NCBI RefSeq assembly: GCF_030656875.1
Contig: NZ_CP130943.1
Coordinates: 496,001 to 560,000, forward strand
DNA length: 64,000 nucleotides
From: Prescottella sp. R16
Lineage (GTDB): Bacteria > Actinomycetota > Actinomycetes > Mycobacteriales > Mycobacteriaceae
Reading direction: 5' to 3'
Shown piece by piece: positions 48,123 through 55,771 of this stretch. The position numbers were made by a program, and so were the translations under genes. The first letter of the stretch is position 1. Every line of letters starts with the position of its first letter. A model generated the notes under the pieces. The model searched no databases. It worked only from the letters and a program-made list of their open reading frames with translations, and was not told the origin of the DNA.

Positions 48123-48166
48123 GCCCGGCCTGGCGGCGAACCCCGAGGTGCGCCGCCAGGCCGGGC
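48123..48166 (-). terminator. 16-bp hairpin in the copZ leader
   Basis: GCCCGGCCTGGCGGCG (48123-48138) is exactly complementary to 48151-48166, with a 12-nt loop. It lies between the predicted copZ promoter and its ribosome-binding site and could attenuate transcription, or be the terminator of a gene deleted from this spot. Confidence 0.6.
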
Positions 48167-48225
48167 CGTTCCTGTTCGTATCCGCAGCCCTTGCCCCTGG
48201 GGGTGAGATCGGGTTGCCAGAGATA

Positions 48226-48253
48226 ACCATACCCCCGTAGGGTAACCGGTCAA
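48226..48253 (-). promoter_or_regulatory. copZ promoter with CsoR-like operator
   Basis: On the minus strand, -35 TTGACC (48253-48248) and -10 TATGGT (48231-48226) are 16 nt apart. The spacer holds the pseudo-palindrome TACCC-N5-GGGTA (48230-48244 on plus), which matches the core of CsoR copper-sensor sites (TACCC, GC-rich spacer, GGGTA). Copper-induced expression of copZ is expected. Confidence 0.65.
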
Positions 48254-48350
48254 TTGGAGCGGGCAGTCTGATCCCGATCGCGTGCCGCCGTGAGCGGTGA
48301 CCGGGAGTCCCTCTCGCAGGGTGTTGTTTCGAGGATGAAAGGCCGAGTGC

Positions 48351-48602
48351 ATGTCCCACCGTCAGGGAGTCGACGATCGGAACGCAGGGCAGCCGCCCGT
48401 GACGGTCACAACGGTCGACAACGGTCCGCTGCAGATCAAAGGTCCTGTGCGCGTGGTGGATCACGGCGGCGCCGTCTACGAGTTGAGCGGTGGAAAGACT
48501 GTTTTCCTCTGCCGTTGCGGCGCGTCTCGATCCAAACCCTTCTGCGACGGCACACACGCGAAAGTGGGCTTCACAGCCACCGAGCGCGCCGAATCGCCGT
48601 GA
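48351..48602 (+). CDS. CDGSH iron-sulfur domain protein
   Basis: An 83-residue protein with a single CDGSH motif: C54 and C56 in LCRCGASRSKPF, then C65 and H69 in CDGTH, the 3Cys-1His ligands of a redox-active [2Fe-2S] cluster. The N-terminal 25 residues are polar and variable. The ATG at 48351 has a weak purine-rich site upstream. It is divergent from copZ. The role is unknown; electron transfer or Fe-S delivery is suggested by the family. In other actinobacteria such genes accompany an iron-containing redox enzyme, which is absent here. Confidence 0.9.
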   Translation: MSHRQGVDDRNAGQPPVTVTTVDNGPLQIKGPVRVVDHGGAVYELSGGKTVFLCRCGASRSKPFCDGTHAKVGFTATERAESP

Positions 48603-48659
48603 GTGCCGCCCCTTTCGTCCCGGCACGAAGCATCAGGACCTCGTAGCAAGGAGTGACCC

Positions 48660-48818
48660 ATGGGCATCGGTAGCGATCTCGGTCGAACTGTGGCGTCAGC
48701 CTCTCGGTCGCCCGTCGTCCGCGTACTGGCGCGTTGTCTGGTCGGCTGCGCGCTGGCAGCCGTATCCGGTCGAGTGGCATCCGCTCCCGAAGCGCGCTCC
48801 GATGGTGGATGCCACTGA
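48660..48818 (+). CDS. Putative 52-residue protein with one hydrophobic segment
   Basis: ATG 48660 follows AGGAG by 6 nt and opens 52 codons ending in TGA at 48818. The product has a Ser/Arg-rich start, a hydrophobic stretch with two Cys (VVRVLARCLVGCALAAVSG, about 19-37), and a Cys-His C-terminus. No family is recognised. It lies 57 bp after the CDGSH gene. It may be a genuine small membrane protein or the start of a frameshifted remnant; the frames downstream show no recognisable continuation. Confidence 0.4.
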   Translation: MGIGSDLGRTVASASRSPVVRVLARCLVGCALAAVSGRVASAPEARSDGGCH

Positions 48819-48996
48819 CTTCGGCCCACTCCGAGGAACGCGGATTCGTCAGGCTTGCCGAGGAACTGCGATTCGGGTGGGGGCGTCGGGGTTCCGGCGC
48901 CGCATCAGCGTTCCGGGAAGGACGATCGCTGCACATGTGATCGTGACGAGACCATGAAGGCTCATGCCACTGTGCCGCCGAAGTCCGCGATACAGC
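48819..48996. other. Non-coding stretch, no gene seen
   Basis: Between the 52-codon frame and the crp terminator I see no supported gene on either strand. The GC content looks lower than that of the surrounding genes, in keeping with decayed or imported DNA. Confidence 0.5.
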
Positions 48997-49033
48997 GAAG
49001 CCGCCCCGTCTCTGTGGGAGACGAGGCGGCTTC
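48997..49033 (-). terminator. Terminator after crp
   Basis: GAAGCCGCC...GTCTC (48997-49012) pairs with GAGAC...GGCGGCTTC (49018-49033), 16 bp with one mismatch and a 5-nt loop, 35 nt beyond the crp stop on the minus strand. Confidence 0.85.
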
Positions 49034-49067
49034 GAACGCGAATCTTCAGATGTAGATCCGGTCGCGA

Positions 49068-49742
49068 TCAGCGGGCGCGGCGTGCCAGGCGCTCCGAATC
49101 GGAGATGAGCACGCTCTTGCCTTCGAGACGCAGCCAACCGCGGTGCGCGAAGTCGGCGAGTGCCTTGTTGACGGTTTCGCGGGACGCGCCGACCAGCTGC
49201 GCGATCTCTTCCTGCGTGAGGTCGTGCGTCACGCGGAGCGAACCGGCCTCCTGGGTGCCGAACCGCTGTGCGAGCTGCAGCAGCGCCTTGGCGACACGAC
49301 CCGGGACATCGGTGAAGATCAGGTCCGCGAGGTTGTTGTTGGTGCGACGCAGCCGGCGGGCGAGGACGCGCAGCAGCTGCTCCGCGATCTCGGGGCGCTG
49401 ATCGATCCACGACTTGAGGGCGTCACGATCCATCTGCACCGCACGGACCTCGGTGACGGTGGTGGCCGTCGACGTGCGGGGACCCGGGTCGAAGATCGAC
49501 AGCTCACCGAACATGTCGGACGGGCCCATGATCGTCAGCAGGTTCTCACGACCGTCCGGCGACCGCCGACCGAGCTTGATCTTGCCGGAGACGATGATGT
49601 ACAGCCGATCACCGGGCTCACCCTCGTTGAAGATGACGTGCCCGCGTGGGAAGTCGACCGGCTGAAGCTGCTTGACCAGCGCAGCCACCGCCGAGGGCTC
49701 GACTCCTTGGAAGATGCCGGCTCTGGCGAGAACCTCGTCCAC
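49068..49742 (-). CDS. crp: Crp/GlxR cAMP-receptor transcription factor
   Basis: A 224-residue global regulator, nearly identical over long stretches to what I recall of M. tuberculosis CRP (Rv3676). The cAMP pocket has [17 protein letters not shown] (Glu and Arg ligands), the hinge helix [19 protein letters not shown], and the winged helix [24 protein letters not shown]. The GTG at 49742 is preferred to upstream in-frame codons because AGGAGC precedes it and the N-terminus [13 protein letters not shown] matches the family. Target sites are widespread in such genomes. A terminator follows. Confidence 0.96.
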   Translation of the reverse strand: MDEVLARAGIFQGVEPSAVAALVKQLQPVDFPRGHVIFNEGEPGDRLYIIVSGKIKLGRRSPDGRENLLTIMGPSDMFGELSIFDPGPRTSTATTVTEVRAVQMDRDALKSWIDQRPEIAEQLLRVLARRLRRTNNNLADLIFTDVPGRVAKALLQLAQRFGTQEAGSLRVTHDLTQEEIAQLVGASRETVNKALADFAHRGWLRLEGKSVLISDSERLARRAR

Positions 49743-49903
49743 GTGCGCTCCTAAAAACTGTTCGTCGAATGCAAGTTTCGGCACGGCGACACGGGAGACA
49801 TGCAACCGGTGCGTACGAAGTCTACTTGTAGTGGCTGTGTGACGAGTCACGGACACCACAGCGAGTTTCGCGACTTTTCCGGCAATCCGCTCCGGACCCG
49901 GCG

Positions 49904-50221
49904 TCAGCTCGCGCGGCGGTCGGCCTGCGGGCCGTCGTCCGGGTCGTCCCCGGGCGCAGGGACGGCGTGCAGATCGTCGCGCGATTCGGTGTCGGCGGAG
50001 CCGTCCCGGCCACGCTTGCGGCGGCGATTGAACCGGGCCATCGCGTGCGGGAACCCCTCGTTCGCGAGGGTCGCGACCTCGTCCTGACTCGCCTGGTCGA
50101 GGAACTCCTCGACCTCCTGCTCACGGACCGTCAGCCGACGGAGACGGAACTCGACCCGCTCCATGGCCAGCGCGAACAGCATGAGCAGCACAGGAAACAG
50201 CACGACAGCCAGACCTTGCAT
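49904..50221 (-). CDS. Small membrane protein (Rv3675-like)
   Basis: A 105-residue protein with one N-terminal transmembrane helix ([17 protein letters not shown], about 4-20). A conserved cytoplasmic helix follows, [23 protein letters not shown], then [16 protein letters not shown]. The C-terminal 40 residues are acidic, Pro-rich and disordered. Size and position between crp and nth match M. tuberculosis Rv3675. The function is unknown. ATG 50221 is divergent from nth. Confidence 0.85.
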   Translation of the reverse strand: MQGLAVVLFPVLLMLFALAMERVEFRLRRLTVREQEVEEFLDQASQDEVATLANEGFPHAMARFNRRRKRGRDGSADTESRDDLHAVPAPGDDPDDGPQADRRAS

Positions 50222-50303
50222 ACGGGGAAGTAAACACTGCGAAGGTCTCGGATGCGACACAGTCCGGAAACCGGCCGGGTACGCAGTCCGTAGAGTTGTC
50301 GGG

Positions 50304-51077
50304 GTGCACGAGACCAGAGCAGACAACGACGAATCGGGCGCGCAGACGACCGTCACGGGCGAATCCCGGCTCGCGTTGGTGCGCCGCGCCCGGCGGATGA
50401 ACCGCCGACTGCAGGTGGCCTTCCCGCACGTCTACTGCGAGCTCGACTTCACGAATCCGCTCGAGCTCACGGTCGCCACGATCCTGTCCGCGCAGTGCAC
50501 GGACGTGCGGGTCAACCAGGTAACTCCGGCCCTGTTCGCGCGCTACCGGGACGCCCGCGATTACGCGGAAGCGGACCTCACCGAACTCGAGGAGTACATC
50601 CGCAGCACCGGTTTCTACCGCAACAAGGCCACGTCGATCATCGGTCTCGGGCAGGCGCTGCTCGAACGCCACGACGGTGAGGTTCCGCGCACGCTGAAGG
50701 AGCTCGTGGCGCTGCCCGGGATCGGCCGCAAGACCGCGAACGTCGTCCTCGGCAACGCGTTCGGCGTGCCCGGAATCACAGTCGACACCCACTTCGGGCG
50801 GCTCGTCCGACGCTGGAAATGGACCGACGAGACCGATCCGGTCAAGGTCGAGCACGCCGTCGGCGCGCTCGTCGAACGCAAGGAGTGGACCGACCTGTCG
50901 CACCGCGTGATCTTCCACGGCCGCCGCGTGTGCCACTCCCGGACGCCCGCGTGTGGGGTGTGCGTGCTCGCCAAGGACTGCCCGTCGTACGGTCTCGGCC
51001 CCACCGACAAGGTCACGGCTGCCAAGTTGGTGAAGGGGCCCGAAACCGAACATCTACTCGAACTGGCAGGTGTGTGA
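50304..51077 (+). CDS. nth: Endonuclease III (DNA glycosylase/AP lyase)
   Basis: Removes oxidised pyrimidines and nicks abasic sites in base-excision repair. The protein has 257 residues. The helix-hairpin-helix is [13 protein letters not shown] with catalytic Lys143, catalytic Asp161 is in VDTHFGRL, and the [4Fe-4S] loop is C-x6-C-x2-C-x5-C ([17 protein letters not shown], about 216-232). The GTG at 50304 follows TAGAGT (50291-50296) by 7 nt, predicting a leaderless mRNA. It heads a four-gene run (nth, thioredoxin, Nudix, marP) joined by 4-nt overlaps. Confidence 0.96.
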   Translation: MHETRADNDESGAQTTVTGESRLALVRRARRMNRRLQVAFPHVYCELDFTNPLELTVATILSAQCTDVRVNQVTPALFARYRDARDYAEADLTELEEYIRSTGFYRNKATSIIGLGQALLERHDGEVPRTLKELVALPGIGRKTANVVLGNAFGVPGITVDTHFGRLVRRWKWTDETDPVKVEHAVGALVERKEWTDLSHRVIFHGRRVCHSRTPACGVCVLAKDCPSYGLGPTDKVTAAKLVKGPETEHLLELAGV

Positions 51078-51748
51078 GCGGCATGCGGATATCGAGCGGA
51101 GCGCGGTGGAGTCTGGCCGCGCTGATCGTGATCGTGGCGTTGGTCGTCGCGATCTGGCCGCGCGACAACGGCGGAGAACAGGTCGGCGACTACCCCGGAT
51201 CGGGCCGGTCGACCGCCCAGTTGGAGCGGCGGGCCGCCGACACCCCGGAAGCCCTCGCACCGCTGCGCGCCGACGCCGACCTCGCCGCGTGCCCCGCCCC
51301 CACCGGCCCGGCCCCGGACGGTGCGGTCCTTGCGGGCATCACTCTCGAATGCCTCGGCGACGGCAGCCCCGTCGACCTGGGGGCGGCACTGGCCGGCACC
51401 CCCGTCCTGCTCAACATCTGGGCCTACTGGTGCGGACCGTGCCGGGAAGAACTGCCGTATCTGCAGCAGTACGCGGATCGGGCGTCCGGCGCGGTTACCG
51501 TGCTGACCGTGCACACCGACCCCCACGAGGCCAACGGACTGAGCCGCCTCGCCGAATACGGCGTCCACCTGCCCGGCGTCCAGGACGGGTCCGCCCGCGT
51601 CCAGGCCGCCGTCGGATCGCCGTCGGTGCTGCCGGTGTCGGTGCTGATCCGGCCCGACGGCACGGTCGCGAAGATCCTGCCGCAGCAGTTCCGCAGTGTC
51701 GACGACATCGCCGCCGCCGTCCACGAGCACCTGGGAGTCACCGTATGA
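51074..51748 (+). CDS. Membrane-anchored thioredoxin-like (TlpA/ResA-type) protein
   Basis: A 224-residue protein, homologue of Rv3673c. One N-terminal helix (about 11-29) anchors it outside the cytoplasmic membrane. The thioredoxin fold carries WCGPC in [15 protein letters not shown] near residue 118, and a cis-Pro lies in SVLPVSVLI. Two extra Cys (AACPAP, LECLGDG) may form a second disulfide. It probably reduces or shuffles disulfides in exported proteins. GTG 51074 overlaps the nth stop by 4 nt; ATG 51083 is the alternative. The neighbour MarP has a structural disulfide and is a possible client. Confidence 0.92.
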   Translation: MSGMRISSGARWSLAALIVIVALVVAIWPRDNGGEQVGDYPGSGRSTAQLERRAADTPEALAPLRADADLAACPAPTGPAPDGAVLAGITLECLGDGSPVDLGAALAGTPVLLNIWAYWCGPCREELPYLQQYADRASGAVTVLTVHTDPHEANGLSRLAEYGVHLPGVQDGSARVQAAVGSPSVLPVSVLIRPDGTVAKILPQQFRSVDDIAAAVHEHLGVTV

Positions 51749-52479
51749 CCGGGCGTCTCGTGGATCCCGCGGCCGCACCGGAATGGTTGCGCGCCGTCAC
51801 CCACACGCTTCCCTCCGACCCCAACCGGGTCAACCCCATCCTGAACCGGCGTCCCCCGCACGGCCGACCGGTGCGTCCCGCGTCGGTGCTGGTGCTGTTC
51901 GGCGGATCCGTCGACGCCGACCCCGTCGCGGTCGGTGGCCTGCCCGCCGACGCCGACATCCTCCTGACCCAGCGGGCGTCGACGATGCGCCAGCACAGCG
52001 GCCAGATCGCCTTCCCCGGCGGCGCCGCCGACCCCGAGGACGACGGCCCCGTCGACACCGCACTGCGGGAAGCGGAAGAAGAGACCGGGCTGCTCCGGTC
52101 CGGTGTCCGACCGCTCGCGACACTGCCCGAGATCTTCATCCCGCCCTCCGGATTCGATGTCACCCCCGTCCTCGCGTACTGGCACGACCCCAGTCCCGTC
52201 GGCGTCGTCGACGCCGCCGAGGCCGAACGTGTGGTCCGGGTACCGGTGCGCGACCTGATCGACCCCGACAACCGGTTCCAGGTCCGGCACCGTGCCGGCT
52301 ACCAGGGGCCCGCATTCGAGGTCGACGGCATGCTCGTGTGGGGGTTCACCGCCGGCGTCCTCGCCGGCCTGTTCGCGGTGTCCGGGTGGGAACTCGACTG
52401 GGACCACCGCGACGTCCGGGACCTCGACGTCACACTGACCCGGATCGCGACCGGCGTAGGTGAAGAGGGGGAGCGTTGA
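51745..52479 (+). CDS. Nudix hydrolase, CoA-pyrophosphatase type
   Basis: A 244-residue Nudix enzyme, homologue of Rv3672c. The subfamily segment is RQHSGQIAFPGGAADPED (about 92-110), leading into TALREAEEETGL, the REuxEExGu metal-binding part of the Nudix box. The Asp in place of the first Glu is normal for the CoAse (NudL) group. Expected to cleave CoA or related dinucleotides at the pyrophosphate. ATG 51745 overlaps the thioredoxin stop (ATGA), and marP overlaps its own stop. Confidence 0.92.
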   Translation: MTGRLVDPAAAPEWLRAVTHTLPSDPNRVNPILNRRPPHGRPVRPASVLVLFGGSVDADPVAVGGLPADADILLTQRASTMRQHSGQIAFPGGAADPEDDGPVDTALREAEEETGLLRSGVRPLATLPEIFIPPSGFDVTPVLAYWHDPSPVGVVDAAEAERVVRVPVRDLIDPDNRFQVRHRAGYQGPAFEVDGMLVWGFTAGVLAGLFAVSGWELDWDHRDVRDLDVTLTRIATGVGEEGER

Positions 52480-53666
52480 GCGGATCCGGATGGATCGACC
52501 TGGCCGTCGTCCTGGTCGCGTTGCTGGCCGCATCGTCGGGATGGCGGCAGGGGGCGGTGGCGTCGGCCCTCGCGTTCCTGGGCGTCGTGCTCGGCGCCGT
52601 CGCCGGCATTCTCGTCGCCCCGCACGTGCTCGTCCACGTCGACGAGGGCCGGATGCGGGTCCTCGCCGGGATCGCCCTCATCGTCGTGCTCGTCGTGATC
52701 GGCGAGGTCGCCGGCATGGTGCTCGGCCGCGCCGCCCGCGGCAGCATGCACAGTCCCGTCGCCCGTGGTGTCGACAGCACCGTCGGTGCCGGACTGCAAC
52801 TCGTCGCGGTCCTCGCCGCGGCCTGGCTGCTCGCGATCCCGCTCGCCACGTCCACACAGGCGAACGTCGCGACCGCCGTCCGCGGCTCGAAGGTCCTCAG
52901 CACCGTCGACGACGTCGCCCCCGACTGGCTGCGGCAGGTACCCGGCGAATTCTCGGCGCTGCTCGACACGTCCGGCCTGCCCGACGTCATCGGACCGTTC
53001 GGACGCACCCCGATCACCGACGTGGAACCACCCGACCCGAGTGTGCTCGCGAGCCCGATCGCCCAGCAGCTGCAGCCGAGCGTGCTGCGGATCCGCGGTG
53101 CCGCCCCGAGCTGCCAGAAGGCGCTCGAAGGCTCCGGTTTCGTCGTCGAACCCGGACGGGTGATGACCAACGCGCACGTCGTGGCCGGCACCACGACGGT
53201 CGTCGTCGACACGGCTGCCGGACCGCTCGACGCCCACGTCGTGGTGTTCGATCCGGCCGTCGACGTCGCGATCCTCGACGTCCCCGGGCTGTCCGCGCCG
53301 ACGCTGGACTTCGCGCCCGATCCGGCCCGGACCGGTGACAGCGCGATCGTGCTCGGCTACCCGGGCGGCGGCCCGTACACGGCCAGCGCCGCTCGCATCC
53401 GCGAGATCCTGAACCTCCGTGGCCCCGACATCTACCGAGACGGCACCGTCGAACGTGAGGTGTACACGGTGCGCGGGTCGATCCGCCAGGGCAATTCGGG
53501 GGGCCCGCTCGTCGACGAGCAGGGCCGGGTTCTCGGTGTCGTGTTCGGTGCCGCCGTGGACGACAGCGACACCGGGTTCGTCCTCACCGCGAACGAGGTG
53601 TCGCGCCAGCTCGAGCAGGCCGACGGCTCCACTGCTGCCGTCGACACCGGGGTGTGCATCGTCTGA
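52476..53666 (+). CDS. marP: MarP-type membrane serine protease
   Basis: A 396-residue protease that in M. tuberculosis (Rv3671c) protects against acid and oxidative stress. A CvpA-like domain of four helices (about 5-125) precedes a trypsin-like domain with His234 (TNAHVVAG), Asp263 (VDVAILDV) and Ser341 (GNSGGPL), within two residues of the mycobacterial numbering. Cys213 and Cys394 match the disulfide known to be needed for activity. The start is TTG at 52476, overlapping the Nudix stop by 4 nt with GAGGGGG upstream. It ends the nth run. Confidence 0.95.
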   Translation: MSGSGWIDLAVVLVALLAASSGWRQGAVASALAFLGVVLGAVAGILVAPHVLVHVDEGRMRVLAGIALIVVLVVIGEVAGMVLGRAARGSMHSPVARGVDSTVGAGLQLVAVLAAAWLLAIPLATSTQANVATAVRGSKVLSTVDDVAPDWLRQVPGEFSALLDTSGLPDVIGPFGRTPITDVEPPDPSVLASPIAQQLQPSVLRIRGAAPSCQKALEGSGFVVEPGRVMTNAHVVAGTTTVVVDTAAGPLDAHVVVFDPAVDVAILDVPGLSAPTLDFAPDPARTGDSAIVLGYPGGGPYTASAARIREILNLRGPDIYRDGTVEREVYTVRGSIRQGNSGGPLVDEQGRVLGVVFGAAVDDSDTGFVLTANEVSRQLEQADGSTAAVDTGVCIV

Positions 53667-53692
53667 TCCGGAAGGGACCGGGAATACGTCTC

Positions 53693-54352
53693 CTAGCCCT
53701 TGGGGCGGACGAGTCCGGACTCGTAGGCGTAGACGGCGGCCTGGGTGCGGTCCCGGAGCTGCAGTTTGCCGAGGATCCTGCCGACGTGGGTTTTGACGGT
53801 TTCCTCCGAGACGAAGAGCTTCGCCGCGATCTCGTTGTTGGACAGACCGCTCGCGATGAGGACGAGCACCTCCGACTCGCGTGCCGTGAGAGCGTGCACC
53901 CGCGCGGTGTCGTCGCGAGGCTGCTCCAGGCGGCAGAACTCGGTGATCAGCCGCCTGGTGAGATCGGGCGAGAGCAGTGCGTCGCCACGTGCGACGGTTC
54001 GGACGGCGTCGGCGAGGTCGGCGGCGGATGCCTCCTTGAGGAGGAATCCGGCCGCGCCCGCCCGCAGTGCCTGATAGACGTACTCGTCGAGGTCGAAGGT
54101 GGTGAGCACCAGGACGTGGGGTGCCGACCCGCCGGCGGCGACGATCCGGCGGGTGGCCTCGATGCCGTCGAGGAACGGCATCCGGATGTCCATCAACACG
54201 ACGTCCGGCTCCAGTTCCGCCGCCAACGCGACAGCCTCGACCCCGTTGCCCGCGGTTGCGATCACGTCGATGTCCGCTGTCGCGCCCAGCAGAACCGAGA
54301 AGCCGTCACGAACCATCGCCTGATCGTCGGCGATGACGACTCGGATGCTCAT
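53693..54352 (-). CDS. NarL-type response regulator
   Basis: A 219-residue two-component regulator. The receiver domain has acidic D9 and D10, phospho-acceptor D55 (VVLMDIRMP), the conserved Thr in LVLTTFD and Lys in LLKEA. The LuxR helix-turn-helix is at about 153-210 (LTARESEVLVLIASGLSNNEIA). It follows its histidine kinase by 16 bp. The pair is an insertion between marP and ephE homologues that are neighbours in M. tuberculosis. The stimulus is unknown. Confidence 0.95.
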   Translation of the reverse strand: MSIRVVIADDQAMVRDGFSVLLGATADIDVIATAGNGVEAVALAAELEPDVVLMDIRMPFLDGIEATRRIVAAGGSAPHVLVLTTFDLDEYVYQALRAGAAGFLLKEASAADLADAVRTVARGDALLSPDLTRRLITEFCRLEQPRDDTARVHALTARESEVLVLIASGLSNNEIAAKLFVSEETVKTHVGRILGKLQLRDRTQAAVYAYESGLVRPKG

Positions 54353-54368
54353 GCTCGGAGATTGTCGT

Positions 54369-55610
54369 TCACGACGTCGCCGCCCGGGTGGGCAGCTCGG
54401 CCCGGACCTCGAATCTGCCGGACTGCGTGGGACCCGCGGTCAGGTGACCTCCGAGCATCACCGCGCGTTCGCGCATGCCGATCAGCCCGTGACCGTCGGT
54501 GGGGGACAGGTCCATCGTCGGGGTGGGCTGCGGCGGCCTGTCGTTGGACACGCACAACGTGACCGCCTCCCCGGTGTGGACGAGTTCGACGCGGGTGGCT
54601 GCCCCTGACGCGTGGCGCACCACGTTGCTCGAGGATTCCTGCAGAATTCGGTACAGCGCCAGCTGAACCCCATCGGGGAGGGTGTCCAGAGGGCCGCGTC
54701 GATCGAGGGTGACGGTGACGCCGGCCGCGCGCATCGAATCGACCAGTGCCGGTATGTCGTCCAACGACGGCTGGGGCGTCGTCGGAGCGGCACCGTCCGG
54801 GGTCGGCCGGAGCACCCCGAGGAGGGCCCGTAGCTCGGCGAGACCGTCGAGTGCCGTCTCCCGAATCTGCCGGAACTGGTTCACGAGCTCGTCCGGGGGG
54901 TTCTCGACACGGTACGGCGCCGCCTGGGCCTGGATGGAGATCACCGACATGTGGTGCGCGATCACGTCGTGGAGTTCCCGGGCGATCGCCGATCGCTCCT
55001 CGAGAACGGTTCGCTGGGCCCTCTCTCGGGCGTTCAGCTCCATCTGGGCGGCCAGATTCGCCCGGTCGGTCCGCCACCCGTGCGCCAGGATGCCGAGGGC
55101 GACCGCACACGCGAACTCCATGGCCGCGGCACCCACGACGAGCCAGGACCCGATCTGCATCCCGAGCAGTTCGAGCACCACCGCGACAGCGACACTCACC
55201 ACTGCCGCAACGAGGGCGGTGGCCGTCCGGACCCGGAAGGCCAGCAACGCCAGGACGATCGCGTGGACCAGCCACATCCACTGCTGGTTGTCGTAGCTCG
55301 GTGGATGGGCGACAGCCTGCACGACGACGAACCCCAGCGAGATCCACCAGGCCGGCACCGGCCACCGCAACGCCACGACGATCGTCGCCGCGTGCGCCGT
55401 CGCCAGCACCATCGCGGTGTCGTCCGCCCCCGTCATCGACAGCAGAACCGCGAGGACGACGAGAAGTACGTGAGGGAGCCACCGCAGTGCGCGTGGCCAC
55501 GAGAGCCCGGGCAGCGGCATCGGCTCGAGGGTGAAGAGTTCACCGGAACCGGCCCGGACCGCATCGGCCAGGCTCGATCCGGACGGGTTCGGGTGCGGTG
55601 CGGCTTCCAC
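54369..55610 (-). CDS. HisKA_3 histidine kinase with membrane sensor
   Basis: A 413-residue kinase. About six hydrophobic segments (40-165) form a membrane sensor with little external loop. The HisKA_3 box ARELHDVIAHHMS has the phospho-acceptor His near 220, and the HATPase has SSNVVRHASG (N box) and GHGLIGMRERAVMLGG (G box). The GTG at 55610 is chosen because GACAAT on the minus strand (55623-55618) lies 7 nt upstream, a leaderless promoter pattern. The architecture resembles DesK/LiaS-like membrane-stress kinases. Confidence 0.92.
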   Translation of the reverse strand: MEAAPHPNPSGSSLADAVRAGSGELFTLEPMPLPGLSWPRALRWLPHVLLVVLAVLLSMTGADDTAMVLATAHAATIVVALRWPVPAWWISLGFVVVQAVAHPPSYDNQQWMWLVHAIVLALLAFRVRTATALVAAVVSVAVAVVLELLGMQIGSWLVVGAAAMEFACAVALGILAHGWRTDRANLAAQMELNARERAQRTVLEERSAIARELHDVIAHHMSVISIQAQAAPYRVENPPDELVNQFRQIRETALDGLAELRALLGVLRPTPDGAAPTTPQPSLDDIPALVDSMRAAGVTVTLDRRGPLDTLPDGVQLALYRILQESSSNVVRHASGAATRVELVHTGEAVTLCVSNDRPPQPTPTMDLSPTDGHGLIGMRERAVMLGGHLTAGPTQSGRFEVRAELPTRAATS

Positions 55611-55654
55611 GTCGTCGATTGTCGGCCACCCGTGCGGGTGGGCGCGTCCCTCGT

Positions 55655-55680
55655 GAGAGCTACCCGGGAAGTTGGCTCTC
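55655..55680. promoter_or_regulatory. Inverted repeat between kinase and hydrolase genes
   Basis: GAGAGC (55655-55660) and GCTCTC (55675-55680) are complementary around a 14-nt spacer, in the 161-bp divergent region of the two-component system and the alpha/beta hydrolase gene. Possible response-regulator site. Confidence 0.35.
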
Positions 55681-55771
55681 TCGGGGGAGGTGGACGCCCG
55701 GCCTCGCGGCCGACAGTGAAGGGGTCGATCGACCCTCACATTTCTTCACACCCACAGGAGCGGAAACCACG

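Noticed and set aside
48490..48957. 155-codon frame covering the end of CDGSH and the following gap
   Set aside because: It overlaps the CDGSH gene out of frame, has shadow-like Arg/Pro composition and no recognisable similarity.
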